NCBI GenBank assembly: GCA_945859605.1
Contig: OX243824.1
Span: 1,157,331 to 1,221,330, forward strand
Source: Lumbricus rubellus
Taxonomy: Eukaryota > Annelida > Clitellata > Crassiclitellata > Lumbricidae
DNA: 64,000 bases
Direction of reading: 5' to 3'
Shown in pieces: positions 52,201 to 63,834 of this stretch. The notes below the pieces were generated by a model. That model saw only the letters and a program-made list of their open reading frames with translations. It ran no database searches and was not told the DNA's origin. A program made the translations under genes and the position numbers. Numbering within the stretch: position 1 is the stretch's first letter; each line of letters opens with the position of its first letter.

Positions 52201-55200
52201 TGCGAGCTCGAGGAACCAAAAGCTCCCCCGTTGTCGTAGAGCGAAGAGCTCGACGGGCTGCAAGGTCAGAGACAGGTCGACAAAGAATAGACAGGTATGA
52301 TGGAGCACAATCAGTAAGGCAACGCCAGACAAGTGCAGCAACTCGGTAAGAGATGCGCTGTGAAACAGGGAGCCAGTGAAGAACATCACGCATATAAGCA
52401 GAGACGGGGGCATATTTAGGAATGCGGCCAATGAGGCGAGCAGCCGAACGAAGAACTCGTTCAAGGCGCCCAATTAGTCCAAGTGGCAGACCCATGAGTA
52501 CCGAACTGCAGTGATCAATTCTACTGGTGACAAAGGCATGGACAAGTGTCAGAGTAGCACTATGAGAGAGAGATCTTGAGACAACTCGGAGTTGCCGAAG
52601 CTGGTAGTAGCAACTGCGAGTGACCAAATTGATATGCTTAGAGAAATTGAGCTCTTACACAAGTTACAGATCACCTAAATTACTGACAATAATCATAATG
52701 TTAATTCTGGTTAAATTCTGTTTCATTATTTACCATCCAGCGTTACAAGTCAATGCAGCCAAAGTCTTTCGACGAAGAAGTCGTTTTAAGCGAAGAGAAA
52801 GTTCGACGCAGGCAACAACGAAAAGAGAAACTTGTTGAGAAGCTGCGTCCAATGAAAACTCCCGAGTCCGCAAGACAACGCAACTTCTTCGTCGCAGAGA
52901 CTTGCCGTCGAAGTCCGGTAGGTGGAGAAGTCCGAGACTTGGTGTGATTGTCCGGTTGTTATGGTAACCGATGACTTAATGGAAAAACTGGTTGTCATGG
53001 TAACCGATGACTTAATGGAAAAACTGGTTGTCATGGTAACCAATGACTTCATGGAAAAAATGGTTGTCATGGTAACCGATGACTTAGTCAAATGACTGGT
53101 TGTCATGGTAACCGATGACTTAATGGATAAACTGGTTGTCGTGGTAACCGATGACTTAATCAAAGGACTGGCTGTCATGGTAACCGATGACTTACCATGT
53201 TAGGTGTTGTTATTGGTAACTAGTTTTTGTTGTATTTTGTTGTCTTCCCTCTGTTACTGAACATCAAGATTCCAAAAATACTTTATTTTGACACATTGTA
53301 TTGTATTGTATTATAGTGCATTTTTTGCTACACTACAATAAGGAGCACCTCTTAGTAGTAGTGAGCTTGAAGGGACGCTATAGATATTCGCGAATAAATG
53401 AATGAATGAATTAATACAATTGGCATTGTGTGTTACTTATTATAGATGAGTGATGAGCTTGTCACTCCCACGTCCATCTGTGTTCCCGACACCCCACCGA
53501 GCATGAGACGACATCTTGCGAAAAGTCAGTCTGCAAAACGTGGTCAGTCAGATTAATAAAGAATCAGCTTATTGTCTTTGGAATTTTTGATTAATTTTTC
53601 GTTAGATTCAGTAATAATTATTACATTACTTTGGCATGTATTGTATATATCCATGTATTCACTCCTATTCATCTACTCATCTGTCTATCCAACTCTCTAT
53701 TCGTCCACCTATCTATCCATCCATCCACTCAACTTAATATCCATCCACCCATCTGTCTAGCCATCCATCTATCTATCCATTCACTCATCTACATATTTAT
53801 CCATCCATCTATCCACCCATCCATTCCTCCACCCAACTCTATACATCCATCCTTGCATTCATCCATCCACCCACAAGCAGCCCACCCCGCACCCACCCAT
53901 CTATTTCACCGCCTATTCATCTGCTCATCCATCTATCCAACTCTTATATTCGTCCACCTGCCTATCTATCTATCCACCCACCCATCCACTCAACTTAATA
54001 TCCATCCATCCACCCATATGGCTAGCCATCCATCTATCTGTCCATTCACTCATCTATCCATGTAACTGTTTATCCATTCACCCATCTATCCATCCATCTA
54101 TCTATATAGAAGCATTTTGAAACCATAAATTGTCTGACATCTTTTCGGATGTGGTGTCACGATGTCAACAGACACAACGTGTGGATTACATGTTGAAGTC
54201 TTTTTTATTTCCTCGGGGCTGTCACGCTGAAAGCGCCTCTGAATAGCTAGTCTGTAAGAGGCGCTTTATAAATGCTCGTATACAATACAATACAATACAA
54301 TAATAAACCGAAATGTTTTGTTCATATCAGACACCTTTATAACACTTGCCCTGGACAATATATATTCCACGCAATTTTCATCTATTAAGTCCTGGCGCTG
54401 CAACAACTGATCTTTGTAAAGTGAACGACATTTGTTTTAATGGTGTCTAAGAATTGGAAATTTAAATAGATCCCCTTCTGCATAAAAACCTATCCATCCA
54501 CCCGTCTATCCACCCACCAAACCACATACTCAATATCCATCCATATATTTTATGGCCAATATAGAACCATTTTAATCCATAAACTGACTTCTTTTCGGAT
54601 GTCTGCTACGATGTCAACAGACGCAAGACATTGAAATGTTTTGTCCATTTTAGACACCTTTATAACACATGCACCTGACCTTATATATTCCACGCATTTT
54701 TTAAAAACAATATTGTCTAGTCATAGAGTAATGACAACTGAAACCTTTGTAAAGTGGACGCCATTTGTTTTAATGGTATCTAAGAATTGGAAATTTATAT
54801 AGAGCCACTCATACATTATAAGACAGACTCATCAAAGACAGATATCACACATGCGCCACTACAAAAAAAACAGCAAATAATATTCAATCTCCCTCATTAA
54901 TACGTACATTCAATTTCTTTAAATGTTTATATGTAAATAATGTAAATGTGCCATTACTGCTGACAACCGATCAAAACTAGAGAGTTTTCATCGTAAGATG
55001 GGACGTTACGGTTTTCTGCCGCCTGATAATAAGAGCGTCGGAACTCTTGCACATGACATCGAAAAACGATTACTTCAAAGAGTGATCCGGTTCGACTCTC
55101 ACGTCCTGATTAACATTTTCCCACCGAGAGTCCACAGGCCGTATAATCTGCGTCCTCGTCATTAATACAGTTTTGAAGTCCCGATTAATTAAGGACAAAA

Positions 55201-58200
55201 GAAATTACATTTCTCGAGTAATTTACAGATACTTGAACATTGCCCATTTTTTTTACTTCTGCCCACTTGATTGAATTATTATGATTTTCTTTCTAATTTA
55301 TCTTTTTTGTAACTGGCTGCAAATATCGTAAGCAAGAATTCAATAAAAACCAATATCATCATCCTCCCACCATCCACTTTGTTCATCCAGTAGACTTTGG
55401 TTCCTTACACCAGAATCAAAGAGCTGCAGATGATAATAATAAACATTAGATGTTGTGCAGGAATAGGGTGGGGGGGGGGGGCAACTCGGAATAAGCACAT
55501 TAATTTCTTTAGAGTTAATGTGTAAATGAGCCACTACCTAGTACTATTCTAAATGTGCAAGTGATCATTGATTGATATCAATTCGATGGTTAATTATATC
55601 ATCTGTGAAGTGGTAATTGAAGGTGTCTAATATAGCTGTAGATGCTATGATTCCATAAACACTGAATACAAGATGTAATAAATTAAAAACTCTCTCAGTC
55701 TGAGAGGCTGCAACATCTTCTTGGTTCTATGAGGGACTTTGTTTTCTTCACCTCAGCATATGATGGTGGCTGTGAAGGCTTCTCCCTCGCCCTCTGATCC
55801 TCCACCGACATGTGCAGGCGGTGTACTCATTGTACCCGAGTTCATTAAGGGTCAGAGATACAGCCGAAAAATCATAACACAGTTTTCTGATTTGTTTGAA
55901 TTTGAACATCAAACTTCTTTGGGTGATGATCTAGCCTGCTAACTTCGATTCAAACGCATGCAACATTGGACATTAAATTAGCGTTGCATGCTTATACATT
56001 CCTGGTAAATCCGAGCTTTTTGCTTTACAACTGAATCAATCTCAACTCATTTCTATACAGCCCTATTCAGTTATGGATCCAAACTACTTTGATTTTGCTG
56101 TGACTTCATTTATTAACATTACTCCAGGGTCAGTTGAAACTAAACGTATTTCTCGATTATTTAAGTGCACTAATGCATTTTTTAAAAAAGGTTTCCAATA
56201 ATTAGAAATGCAAGGCAAATGTGTACAACATTGAACTATAGCTTAGCATAGCATGCTTAATATCCATCCGTGGTAAATTCGCGCTTTGCTTTACCACTGA
56301 ATCTGTCGTCTTATTTCTAGACGCGTCTATAGGGTTATTGATCTAGACTACTGTCTTTGAATTTTGTTATTTCTTCATTTATTATTCGAAGTGCATTGTT
56401 GAGTTGTTAGTTGCAACCAATTCCAATTCTCGAGTATTTAAATGCACTGTTACACTGCTTAAAAAGGTGTCCAATAACTATCTTCATGTTGTAAGTTGTG
56501 AGCTCATCATGTATTGAGGCATAGTAGGAACCAAGATTACGCCGATTACATTCACAGTTTCACACTCATTCACCCAAAACCAGCTAGACCGTTGACACCT
56601 CATCCATTCGAAATTAGCAGTGGGATAATTAAAATAACTTCTGTACAGTCTTCATTACATTGTAATTGTAATGGAACATTTATATAGCGCCACTTCAAAA
56701 GAACTCCTCAGAGGCGCTCCCGACCTGACACATTGTGTGTGTGTATTTGCTGTTTAACGTAACTGTGTGGTAGCAAAGATCACTAGCGACGCCCTTCTCC
56801 TTTATCCAGGCTTTGGACTGGCACTGGCAGAGTGCGACCAGTGGCGGAATACATTACATTGTCAGATTTTGTGCATTTAAAAAGGAGTTAGAAGAGTACT
56901 GTCTATTGAACTCTTATGCTGATTGAAATTGATGGAATGCATGTGATCTGTGATCTTATTAGGCAGCCTTACTCAGCTACCACTGGATGTCCTCTCCTGC
57001 TCTTTAGTCCATCATGACCTTCTTGTACCACGGTCTCCCACTACAACAGAACAGCATCTTGCCTCTGTCTCTGTTGGTCCTTTTGATTCACGACCAGATG
57101 GCGCTAGCGGTTCATCAGCCGGCCAATCACAACGCACGATTCTTCTCTTCCTGCTTTAACTTGTGCTTAGATTTGTATCTGGGCCACATTGTTTACAATG
57201 CCCATTGTCTCGTAGTTTTCTTTTTTGAAGAATTCTTTACACTGGTAGCGCCTCTGATTAGGTTCTACTTTTAGAGGCACTTTATGAATCCGTAAATATT
57301 ATAGTATTGTATGTAAAGCATCCTACAAGTAACTTGCGGTGAAACAGTAAAGCATTGAAATCATTACTTTACACCTTCATTAAATTTTCATTTGCTGTTT
57401 ACATTACATTAAATAGTGTAGTGTTGCATGCAAGGCATCATACAAGTAACTTGCCATTAAAGCATTGAAATAATTACTTTACACCTGCATTTCATTCGTT
57501 GTTTACATTACAGGGTCCTACGTTGCAGTTAAGTCGCCTCATCTGAGTCTCACCGCTAATCTTCTACAGCGGAAATTTTCATTCGGTAATAAATTCACTT
57601 TCTTCATTTATGACGTACCTTGTGAAGGTGATTTGTCTAAGGTGTTCATGGAATTATTCTTGAACCATTGTTAAGAAACCAACCTTCAGAATGTCATTTT
57701 TTTCTATATGTTTTCGTTTTATTCGTTTTATTATATATCAGACGAAAGAATGACACACCACACCAAAATGCATAATCCTTGGTAGATGAATGGACTAGAT
57801 AATTATAGCAATGACTATTATTGTTGTTGTGCTGTAGCCTCACATAAAACTAACTGCCTTACAAAATAAATAAGTCTTCATTCCTAATTTGGAGTCAACC
57901 GAGTCAACCGCTCATAGGGACAAAGGAAGACTGGTCCAGCATCTGGGCCGGCCACGTGGTAGATAATGGATGGATGAATTAATAGATTGGATTTATAAAT
58001 AGATAGATAAATGGATGAATAGATTGTGGAGATGAATTGATTGAATGGACGGATAGATCATGATTTGGTTTTACGAATGGATGGATGTGTGAATCAATCA
58101 ATTGGATGGATGGAAGAAATAAATAGATGACCAGTTTACGACTATTGTACAAATTGTTTTTTTAGATGCGGATGACAGTTCGCCAGAAGTCATCTCGTCA

Positions 58201-61200
58201 TCCAGTTCTCATCCGCTGAGTCGTTCATCTCAAGATGACAGTCATCCGAGTGACATCGCTCCCCCGCGATCATCCGTCAGCGCTTCACGACCAGATGGCG
58301 CTAGTGGTTCATCAGCCGGCCAATCAGAACGCACGATTCTTCTCTCCGAATCGATCTCTCCGGAGATCGAAATGCAGACGTCGAATCCCGTTTCTCGTTT
58401 CGTCAACTCCAGTTCGAGTTTCGAATCGGAAAAGAAAGATTGGAAAGTCGCTGATTACAAACGAAAGAATAACGATCTCAAATCGTCGCCTGTCAAGTCG
58501 GACTTTGAGATGCCGTCTAAGACGAGTTCTTGCGTCGACCGAGGAAATGTTAAATTCTCTACGACCGAAACCAAACGTAAACATTCGAATAGCGCTGTGG
58601 ATATCCCAAATAAAAGACCGAGAATTGATGGAGGAGTTTTATGGAACGATGCCATCCCTCCGGTCTCCATGATCCCTTTATCCCAGTTGAAGTCTCCGGC
58701 TCGGATAAAACCCGGATCGGGACAGACGAGCGCACGAGCGACTCATGACAACGACGACTCGGAAAATTTGAGCGCGAATGAGATATCGAAGTTCGATGAT
58801 GATCAGCGGAAAAACCGGCCGATCAGCCTGAAAAGTTTTGTTCACAGTTCTCCAACTTCTTCACAGGAGGCGTCGCGAAATCGAACCGGTGTAACTTCGC
58901 TACCGTCATCGCACACCGAGTTGCACCAGAGAAATATCAGTTTCAGGGAGATTGCACCGGGTGTGAGTAGATCAGATCTTGGTGTGTTTGATAAAAGGGT
59001 TGAAGTTCGAAATTGCGTTACCACGCCGTGCAATATTCGACCTCCGACCTGCGCCGATTCGCTTGTTCTTGAGACTCGCGTTCGGAAGCGGCGTAGCCTC
59101 ATTCCGTTTCACGACGTACTGAAAACGAACGCTAGAGCGATATCACGTCGAAGAACGTTGATGAACGGAGAATTGGAGGAGAAAGATTGTTGCAACGATT
59201 CAACCGCGAAGTCCATTTCTCCATCTTCAGTCATCCTTCAGCGACTTCCAATCGCGTGGGACCAATCACGGATGACGAATTCGGAAAACTCTAAACCCAT
59301 CGTACGGAAGATTTTGCGGGAAAACCCTGGTCTGAGGTTGAACGTGAAGAAACTCAACGCGAATGTTGGGAAGAGCGTATCAAATGGTGGTGTTAATACT
59401 GTGGTATCACCAACTGCAAAGCAGCCGAATGGTGGCGTTGGAAAGAGCAAGCGTAACGGTGTAAATACTGTGATATCACCAACTGGTGTCAAGCAACCGA
59501 ACGGTGACATCGCGAAAAGCAAGTCGAACGGTGTAAATGCTGTGATATCACCGACTGAAAAGCAACAAAATAAGGACATTGGAAAGAGTAAGTCAAATGG
59601 TGTAAATATAACAACGTCACCAATGAGAAAGCAAACGAAGACTGGAAAGGGTGAGTCATGCGGTGTAAATGCCTCGGCGTTTCCACCAAGTAACACCACT
59701 GGCGACGGTTCAAACCACGGTAGAGATGGTGTCATGGAGATGGGAAAGAGTAGCGACGAGAGACGAACGAAGAAGTCTGGAAAAAAGATGAATAAATCTT
59801 CGTCATCGTCTTCCAATGATTCGGTCGTCAAATGTTCAACGCCATCGATCGTGATCACGAGTTTACATCGAAAGTAAATCATCTACGTTATCTCAGTCGT
59901 AATATTACAGATATCTTGTACAGTGAAACTTTGAGCTGACTGATCCTGGTCTTGTTCTCCATGGTTTTATTCTTTCAGTTGATGAATCACAATACTCCTT
60001 ACTGTCATTGAATGATATTCCACTTTCCAATCTCCTAACTTGAAATTGTTTCCTTCCCAGAATGCTTTATTGTTGCTAACATGTGTTATGGCTTTCATAT
60101 TCATTAGTGTTAATATAGGCTACTCTGCTATAATGCTTCTATTTGTTATTTGATTTTCCCATTGTGCATTTGCTAACATTTGGAGTAAGAACTTATATAC
60201 TTACTGTCTTCAATGTCAGAATGCCGATGTACCAGGGTACATCTTAATCAGGCTTAGATGTTTTCCGGCCCTTTATCGTTACGGGAGCTCCAGGTTCAAA
60301 GGGTTAAGTGTTGTTGCGTTGTGACGTTCAAACATCAACCATTAGAAATATAGGATGATCGTAAACCTCATGCCATAGCTTCAGTTTGTCAATTTCAAGT
60401 CTTTTATTTCCGTATTTATTTTATAATATTTAATAAGTTTGATATATTTTCTGATTTGTTGCTAGTGAGCAGAAGATAGTGAGCGACGTCGTTCAGTCGC
60501 TCGGTTCTTACGTTCTTCGCGAGAACGTCGATGAACAGACGACTCACGTCGTCGCCGGAGGAAATCGAAGAACGGTGAAAGTGTTGGGTGGAATTTCGAG
60601 AGGTCTTTGGATTCTGTCGCTCGATTGGGTAAATATCAGATTCACGTTTTGAATCTTTTGTCAGAGCTTAGAGGTTTTGATTGGTTGGGTGGGGCAGTAT
60701 TTACGGTTTTGATTAATTATGGTAATTAAATGGTAATGACAGCTGTAAAATAATATAATTTTTTGGAATTATGAAATGATGATTTGAAATAATTAATTTG
60801 AATTAAAAAGGAATATTACAATAATTAATTAATATGATATGTAATTGTAACGATGACAATGAAATAATTGATGAGAATAATTTAATAATTAGAAATGATA
60901 AATTATTCAGTTATTCATTAATTAAGCTGAGTTATATAGCACCCCTTCAAGGTTACTACTCAGGAGCACTCCCAACCCCGGCCGTAGTGGACATTTCAAG
61001 GCTACAATAGTAGTAATAGTAAATAGGAAATGATAGTAATAATTATAAATAATAAAATAAAAATTTACGATGATAAGTTGCACTTGGCTACATTGACATT
61101 TCTTTTTCTCATGCAGGTTAAACGTTCGTCCGAACGAGGGAAATGGTTGCAAGAAGAACCATTTGAACTCACTGAATTCTTTCCAGCTGCAAAGGTATTC

Positions 61201-63690
61201 GTTGATTACATAATTCTACTCTACTGTATGCTCTACTCAGCAAGGTGTGCTCATTGTCCTTTTGGTTATTTAATTGCATAAATTTTGATTATTTGTGTTT
61301 GTACACTCAGATTTGTTCTTATTCAAAGTTCCCACATTGCACTTGTGAGAGCTTCGATAAAGTGCATACTTACTCGCTTATGTACTTACATTATATTGCA
61401 ATGTTTGCATTATAAGCCGTCTCGTAAGGACCTTGGGCAAGTCCTTCACTCGCAATTGCTCAGCGCTTTGGCATGAAACTCTGATTCAGTGTCCGCGCTG
61501 TATTCGGGAGCGCTTCTTAGTTGAATCTTGAAAGGGACTATAATATGTAATAATAATAATAATAATCATTAATAATAATAATTTATAATAATAATAATAA
61601 TAATAATCATTAAAAATAATAATTTCTAATAATAATAGTTATTAATATTAATATTTAATAATAAGATTTTCTATATCAAAAAATAATATTGTCTTTGTTT
61701 TTATTTCAGTTGAGTCGACTTGAGAGGTCGCGATGGGGTCACGACTATCGTCACGACCTTTTCTCGAAGGTCGGTGATGTTTTTGTGGCCGATGGATCAG
61801 CTCCTCCAAAGCAAGACCTCGAACAACTTATCAGCGTTTGCCATGGAAAGGTAAGCGTTCTGATGGAGATGAAACCATGGATGACGGTTCTTTTGTTCTC
61901 ACGAAATTTGTATAATTGTTTCTTGTGTTGTATAATTATGAGAATTTATAGATCGCCTTGCACTGTAGTTGCTATTTGGAGGAGTCATCAACTGGACAAC
62001 CTCAAAACCTCAAGAAAATAATTTTTATCAAAGTCCTTATAATAAATTATTAAATACACATCATGCCGTGATTACTGATTAGGGACAACCTTACTAGCTG
62101 TTTTGTGTCAATTATAATTTATATGGAATAACAAAAAGAGGTGTGTAAATGTTAATTATAATATGTATATTGTGCCAAAAAGAGGTGTGCAAATGTTCTA
62201 TGCCGTCAACGGTCTTTAGATGGTCTAGCATTCATGCATTGTTGTCTCAAGTTAGATACCTTCAAATCTGTTTCTTCAGAGTGTTTAATTATTAAACTTT
62301 ATCTTATTTATTAGATTCTTTAAGGATATCGTTTGAGGGCTGGAATAAAAGTTCTCATTCAAACGTCGGCAGTTTCCATCCAACTATTATTTTTTGAGTT
62401 CGATTGATTTATTCAAGGTGAAAAAGTGTTACAACAAGCTCACTGCGGCCAATCTCTCTTTTTATTTTGTATAAACTCATTAAGACTAATCAGCATTTTT
62501 TTGCGGGTTTCATAATATTATATAAACTAAATGAATTTTATGCATTTTTATCATTTTATTTAATTAAACAGAGCTTACATGTCTAACACTCAATGGTAAT
62601 TCTTTCAGTATGGGGGACTATAATAATTGTCCGGGGGTGGGTAATTAATTGTCTGGAGGGCGGGTAATTGTCTGGGGCGGGCGGGTAATTGTCATATCAC
62701 CTGTTGCATTCTGCCAGTGCCAGTCCTATGCCGGGATAAAGGAGGAGGGTGACGCTGATGATTTTTCTCATCACATACTGTCTTTAAACTGAAAATACTA
62801 TTGCTGCTATTTACTGCTATTTGCCTTCAGCTGCTATATAGCCCAAAACTTCCTCTGTTGTCACAAGCTGTCGTTAAAACCCTGGATCCATCCGCCTTCC
62901 ATTTATATCACAACGAGACAATGTCGAGAAAGCAAAACAATCAACATTTTACTAACCGCCAAATATTGACGTCAATTTAAACACCTTTTTATCAGTCGAT
63001 CTGATTCTTTTATTAGTCCAACTTTCATTTGCTTTATTTACCTCCCGGACGCAATGTGTTGATGGTTCAGGTTACATGAAAAATAAGATTTATTGTTAGT
63101 ATCATTGTTCTCTGTTTTGTATTATAACAACAGTCTTCTGTTGTCTTTTGTTGGAAGCTTTGTGCAGCCTAGACTCTAGGCCCTAGAGTGAACATTGCAA
63201 TGAAGGTCTTGCTCACTCATGTTCTTTTTCTTATAAATTATTGTCCGAACATTTGTAGAATGCTGCTCAGGAATTTGGAGTGCTCTCAGTCTGTGTCAAC
63301 AACCAAGAAAGTGTGTGTGTGTGTGTGTAATTGCAGTTTAACGTCGCTGTGTGGTAACAAAGACCATTAGCGACACCCTCCTCCTTTATCCAGGCTTGGG
63401 ACTGGCACTGGCAGAGTGCAACCAGTGGCAGAGTTAACCAAGAAAGTCTTAAGCTAGAAGTGGGTAAATGAGAGGTGAACACTTAACTATCGGTCTATGT
63501 AACCTAGTGCTTGTTGATGACATTTTGTTTCTCTCATCACGGCTGTTTGTTTGCTTATGTTTCATTATTTCTTTGAGTATGTTTTATTTGTTTTATTCGC
63601 AGGTGACGAAACAACTTCGAACGGCAAAGATCTGTGTCGGAAAGTTTCTCCGTCAGTCGATCACAAACGTTTCTGAAAAATGGATTCTTG
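49119..63690 (+). CDS. MCPH1: Microcephalin, three-BRCT protein (3' partial)
   Basis: Microcephalin is a nuclear and centrosomal BRCT protein acting in chromosome condensation control and the DNA-damage response. Coding exons: 49119-49290, 50229-50433, 51407-51497, 52741-52917, 53446-53542, 57514-57585, 58166-59873, 60466-60628, 61117-61194, 61710-61850, 63603-63690. All splice sites are GT-AG and the phases join into 997 residues before the window ends; the last exon is missing. BRCT1 (residues about 58-130) has DVVAYVDV, VTHLVYKDG and HLVSVLWVESC. A long disordered centre follows with SMQPKSFDEE (human CMQPKDFNF). BRCT2 has QTTHVVAGGNRRTVKVLGGI, RGLWILSLDW and EEPFELTEFFPAAK; BRCT3 runs from KVGDVFVADG to SEKWIL. 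The human protein has 835 residues; the excess is an N-terminal extension and the large central exon. Confidence 0.93.
49968..50205 (-). mobile_element. L2/CR1-like LINE 3' end abutting MCPH1 exon 2
   Basis: Antisense frame [20 protein letters not shown] then NALPLELHLFPRSLSDAFYK, ending in the common tail with (TGAA)n. Its 5' limit is about 25 bp from the exon 2 acceptor at 50228. Confidence 0.8.
50229..50433 (+). CDS. MCPH1: MCPH1 exon 2: N-terminal BRCT
   Basis: DVVAYVDVRSESDNRSRAVG, LGATVVDRFSDEVTHLVYKD, RKIHLVSVLWVE match human BRCT1 (DVVAYVEVWS, VTHVIFKDG, VKLVSVLWVEKC). Acceptor ttgtctgcag, donor gttgga. The acceptor region borders an antisense LINE end. Confidence 0.95.
50455..50580 (-). 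mobile_element. Short non-LTR retrotransposon scrap
   Basis: Shares catcatcata-aaccgtgggctcatcg and following words with 30840-30940, and follows the donor of MCPH1 exon 2 directly. Only about 125 bp. Confidence 0.45.
50815..51022 (-). mobile_element. SINE, antisense, diverged head
   Basis: tatagcgccccttcaagc and cagaggtgctcccgac are the reversed tail, then the body (gagtgaaggacttgctcaag) and a mutated B box. In MCPH1 intron 2. Confidence 0.7.
51407..51497 (+). CDS. MCPH1: MCPH1 exon 3: end of BRCT1
   Basis: Joined to exon 2 it reads WVESCKQNQRKVAEDEFRVT, like human WVEKCRTAGAHIDESLFPA. Acceptor actttgcag, donor gtatat, ends phase 0. Confidence 0.88.
51535..52000 (+). repeat. TCTG/TCTC pyrimidine tract
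   Basis: tgtctgtctctgtgtctg units after the exon 3 donor in MCPH1, running up to the antisense LINE tail. Confidence 0.9.
52005..52630 (-). mobile_element. L2/CR1-like LINE 3' end, open frame
   Basis: A 195-codon antisense frame ends at 52040: [77 protein letters not shown] then stop. The 3' UTR (52036-51985) has the gagcgcc...gcgctatataaat block and (TGAA)n tail. It lies in MCPH1 intron 3, ending about 110 bp before exon 4. Confidence 0.85.
52741..52917 (+). CDS. MCPH1: MCPH1 exon 4: SMQPK motif, basic helix
   Basis: RYKSMQPKSFDEEVVLSEEK then RRRQQRKEKLVEKLRPMKTP; human has [26 protein letters not shown]. Acceptor accatccag, donor gtaggt, 59 codons. The X-box minisatellite begins 37 bp after the donor. 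Confidence 0.9.
52954..53205 (+). promoter_or_regulatory. 36-bp minisatellite, seven X-box (RFX) motifs
   Basis: Seven copies in exact 36-bp register (starts 52954, 52990, 53026, 53062, 53098, 53134, 53170). Each contains GTTGTCATGGTAAC or a one-base variant, matching RYYNYY-N2-RRNRAC, the RFX X-box. It lies in MCPH1 intron 4 just past the exon 4 donor. A regulatory role is inferred; the register and motifs are direct. Confidence 0.6.
53446..53542 (+). CDS. MCPH1: MCPH1 exon 5
   Basis: MSDELVTPTSICVPDTPPSM then RRHLAKSQSAKR. Position and pattern match human VPILLFESNGSLIYTPTIE and MEKRLQEMKEKR. Acceptor ttattatag, donor gtcagt, phase 0 to 1. Confidence 0.82.
53655..54110 (+). repeat. (CATC)n-like tract
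   Basis: Diverged tccatccatctatcc units in MCPH1 intron 5. A smaller similar tract is at 6055-6165. Confidence 0.9.
54115..54810 (+). repeat. Two copies of a roughly 240-360-bp repeat
   Basis: Copies at about 54115-54475 and 54570-54810 share gacacctttataacac, tatatattccacgca, ctttgtaaagtg, catttgttttaatgg and ctaagaattggaaattta. Each has gacacc and ggtgtc (or ggtatc) about 110 bp apart in inverted orientation. Confidence 0.75.
57305..57512 (+). repeat. Two tandem copies (about 110 bp) ending at the exon 6 acceptor
   Basis: Shared words: catcctacaagtaacttgc versus catcatacaagtaacttgc, aaagcattgaaat, attactttacacc, gtttacattaca. The second copy supplies the exon 6 splice acceptor. Confidence 0.75.
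57514..57585 (+). CDS. MCPH1: MCPH1 exon 6, small
   Basis: 24 codons, phase 1 to 1: SYVAVKSPHLSLTANLLQRK then FSF. Acceptor tttacattacag, donor gtaata. Kept because it is open, has good splice sites and joins both neighbours; it could be skipped without changing the frame. The acceptor region is the second copy of a roughly 110-bp tandem repeat (57305-57512). Confidence 0.7.
58166..59873 (+). CDS. MCPH1: MCPH1 exon 7: large central exon
   Basis: A 1708-nt open exon encoding 568 disordered, Ser/Lys/Asn-rich codons. VRKRRSLIPFHDVL recalls human KRKRSTRRSIMPRL. Residues near 59350-59690 form about five imperfect repeats of roughly 20 residues with the core SNGVNTVISPT and a spacer like KQPNGDIGK. 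Acceptor tttttttag, donor gtaaat after HRK, phase 2. Positions 58284-58345 are repeated in the preceding intron. Confidence 0.9.
60466..60628 (+). CDS. MCPH1: MCPH1 exon 8: BRCT2
   Basis: NEQKIVSDVVQSLGSYVLRE, TTHVVAGGNRRTVKVLGGIS, RGLWILSLDW; human has [50 protein letters not shown]. Acceptor gttgctag, donor gtaaat. Confidence 0.96.
61117..61194 (+). CDS. MCPH1: MCPH1 exon 9: BRCT2 end
   Basis: VKRSSERGKWLQEEPFELTE then FFPAAK; human [23 protein letters not shown]. Acceptor catgcag, donor gtattc, 26 codons, phase 0. Confidence 0.95.
61410..61550 (+). mobile_element. SINE, 5'-truncated
   Basis: Starts in the body (gtaaggaccttgggcaagtc), keeps tcagcgctttggcatgaaac and the LINE-like tail cgggagcgcttcttag, and runs into an AAT microsatellite. 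Confidence 0.75.
61710..61850 (+). CDS. MCPH1: MCPH1 exon 10: BRCT3 start
   Basis: LSRLERSRWGHDYRHDLFSK then VGDVFVADGSAPPKQDLEQL; human LCRSECHL, GTLFADQP, AKLCELVHLCGG. Acceptor atttcag, donor gtaagc. Confidence 0.93.
62000..63602 (+). other. MCPH1 intron 10
   Basis: Two close aaaagaggtgtgyaaatg copies (62137 and 62176), a run of gggcgggtaattgtc near-repeats (62618-62695), repeat C copies (62695, 63335) and a (GT)n tract (63310-63330). No exon seen. Confidence 0.55.
63603..63690 (+). CDS. MCPH1: MCPH1 exon 11: BRCT3
   Basis: VTKQLRTAKICVGKFLRQSI and NVSEKWIL; human RVSQVPRQASIVIGPYSG and YLSEKWVLDSI. Acceptor tattcgcag, donor gtgagt, ends phase 1. The final exon lies outside the window. 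Confidence 0.93.
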
Positions 63691-63834
63691 GTGAGTTGCT
63701 TTCATGTGATGTTGGATAATTCTTTTCTCATCATTTTCTCACTTTAAATCTTGCCTTTACTCGCATAGTCACTCGGGAGCACTTTGGCAAGGCTCTTGCT
63801 GAGGGGAAAGTTGCACGCACACACACACACACAT

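Noticed and set aside
52786..53178. 130-codon antisense frame with 12-residue repeats
   Set aside because: The 36-bp X-box satellite read backwards.
55758..55847. Exon-like segment with acceptor cttcacctcag and donor gtcaga
   Set aside because: Does not fit: entering from exon 5 (phase 1) it hits a TGA; exon 5 joins exon 6 cleanly without it.
58235..58672. Alternative 145-codon frame over MCPH1 exon 7
   Set aside because: Off-frame shadow; the main frame continues for 568 codons and joins BRCT2 in phase.
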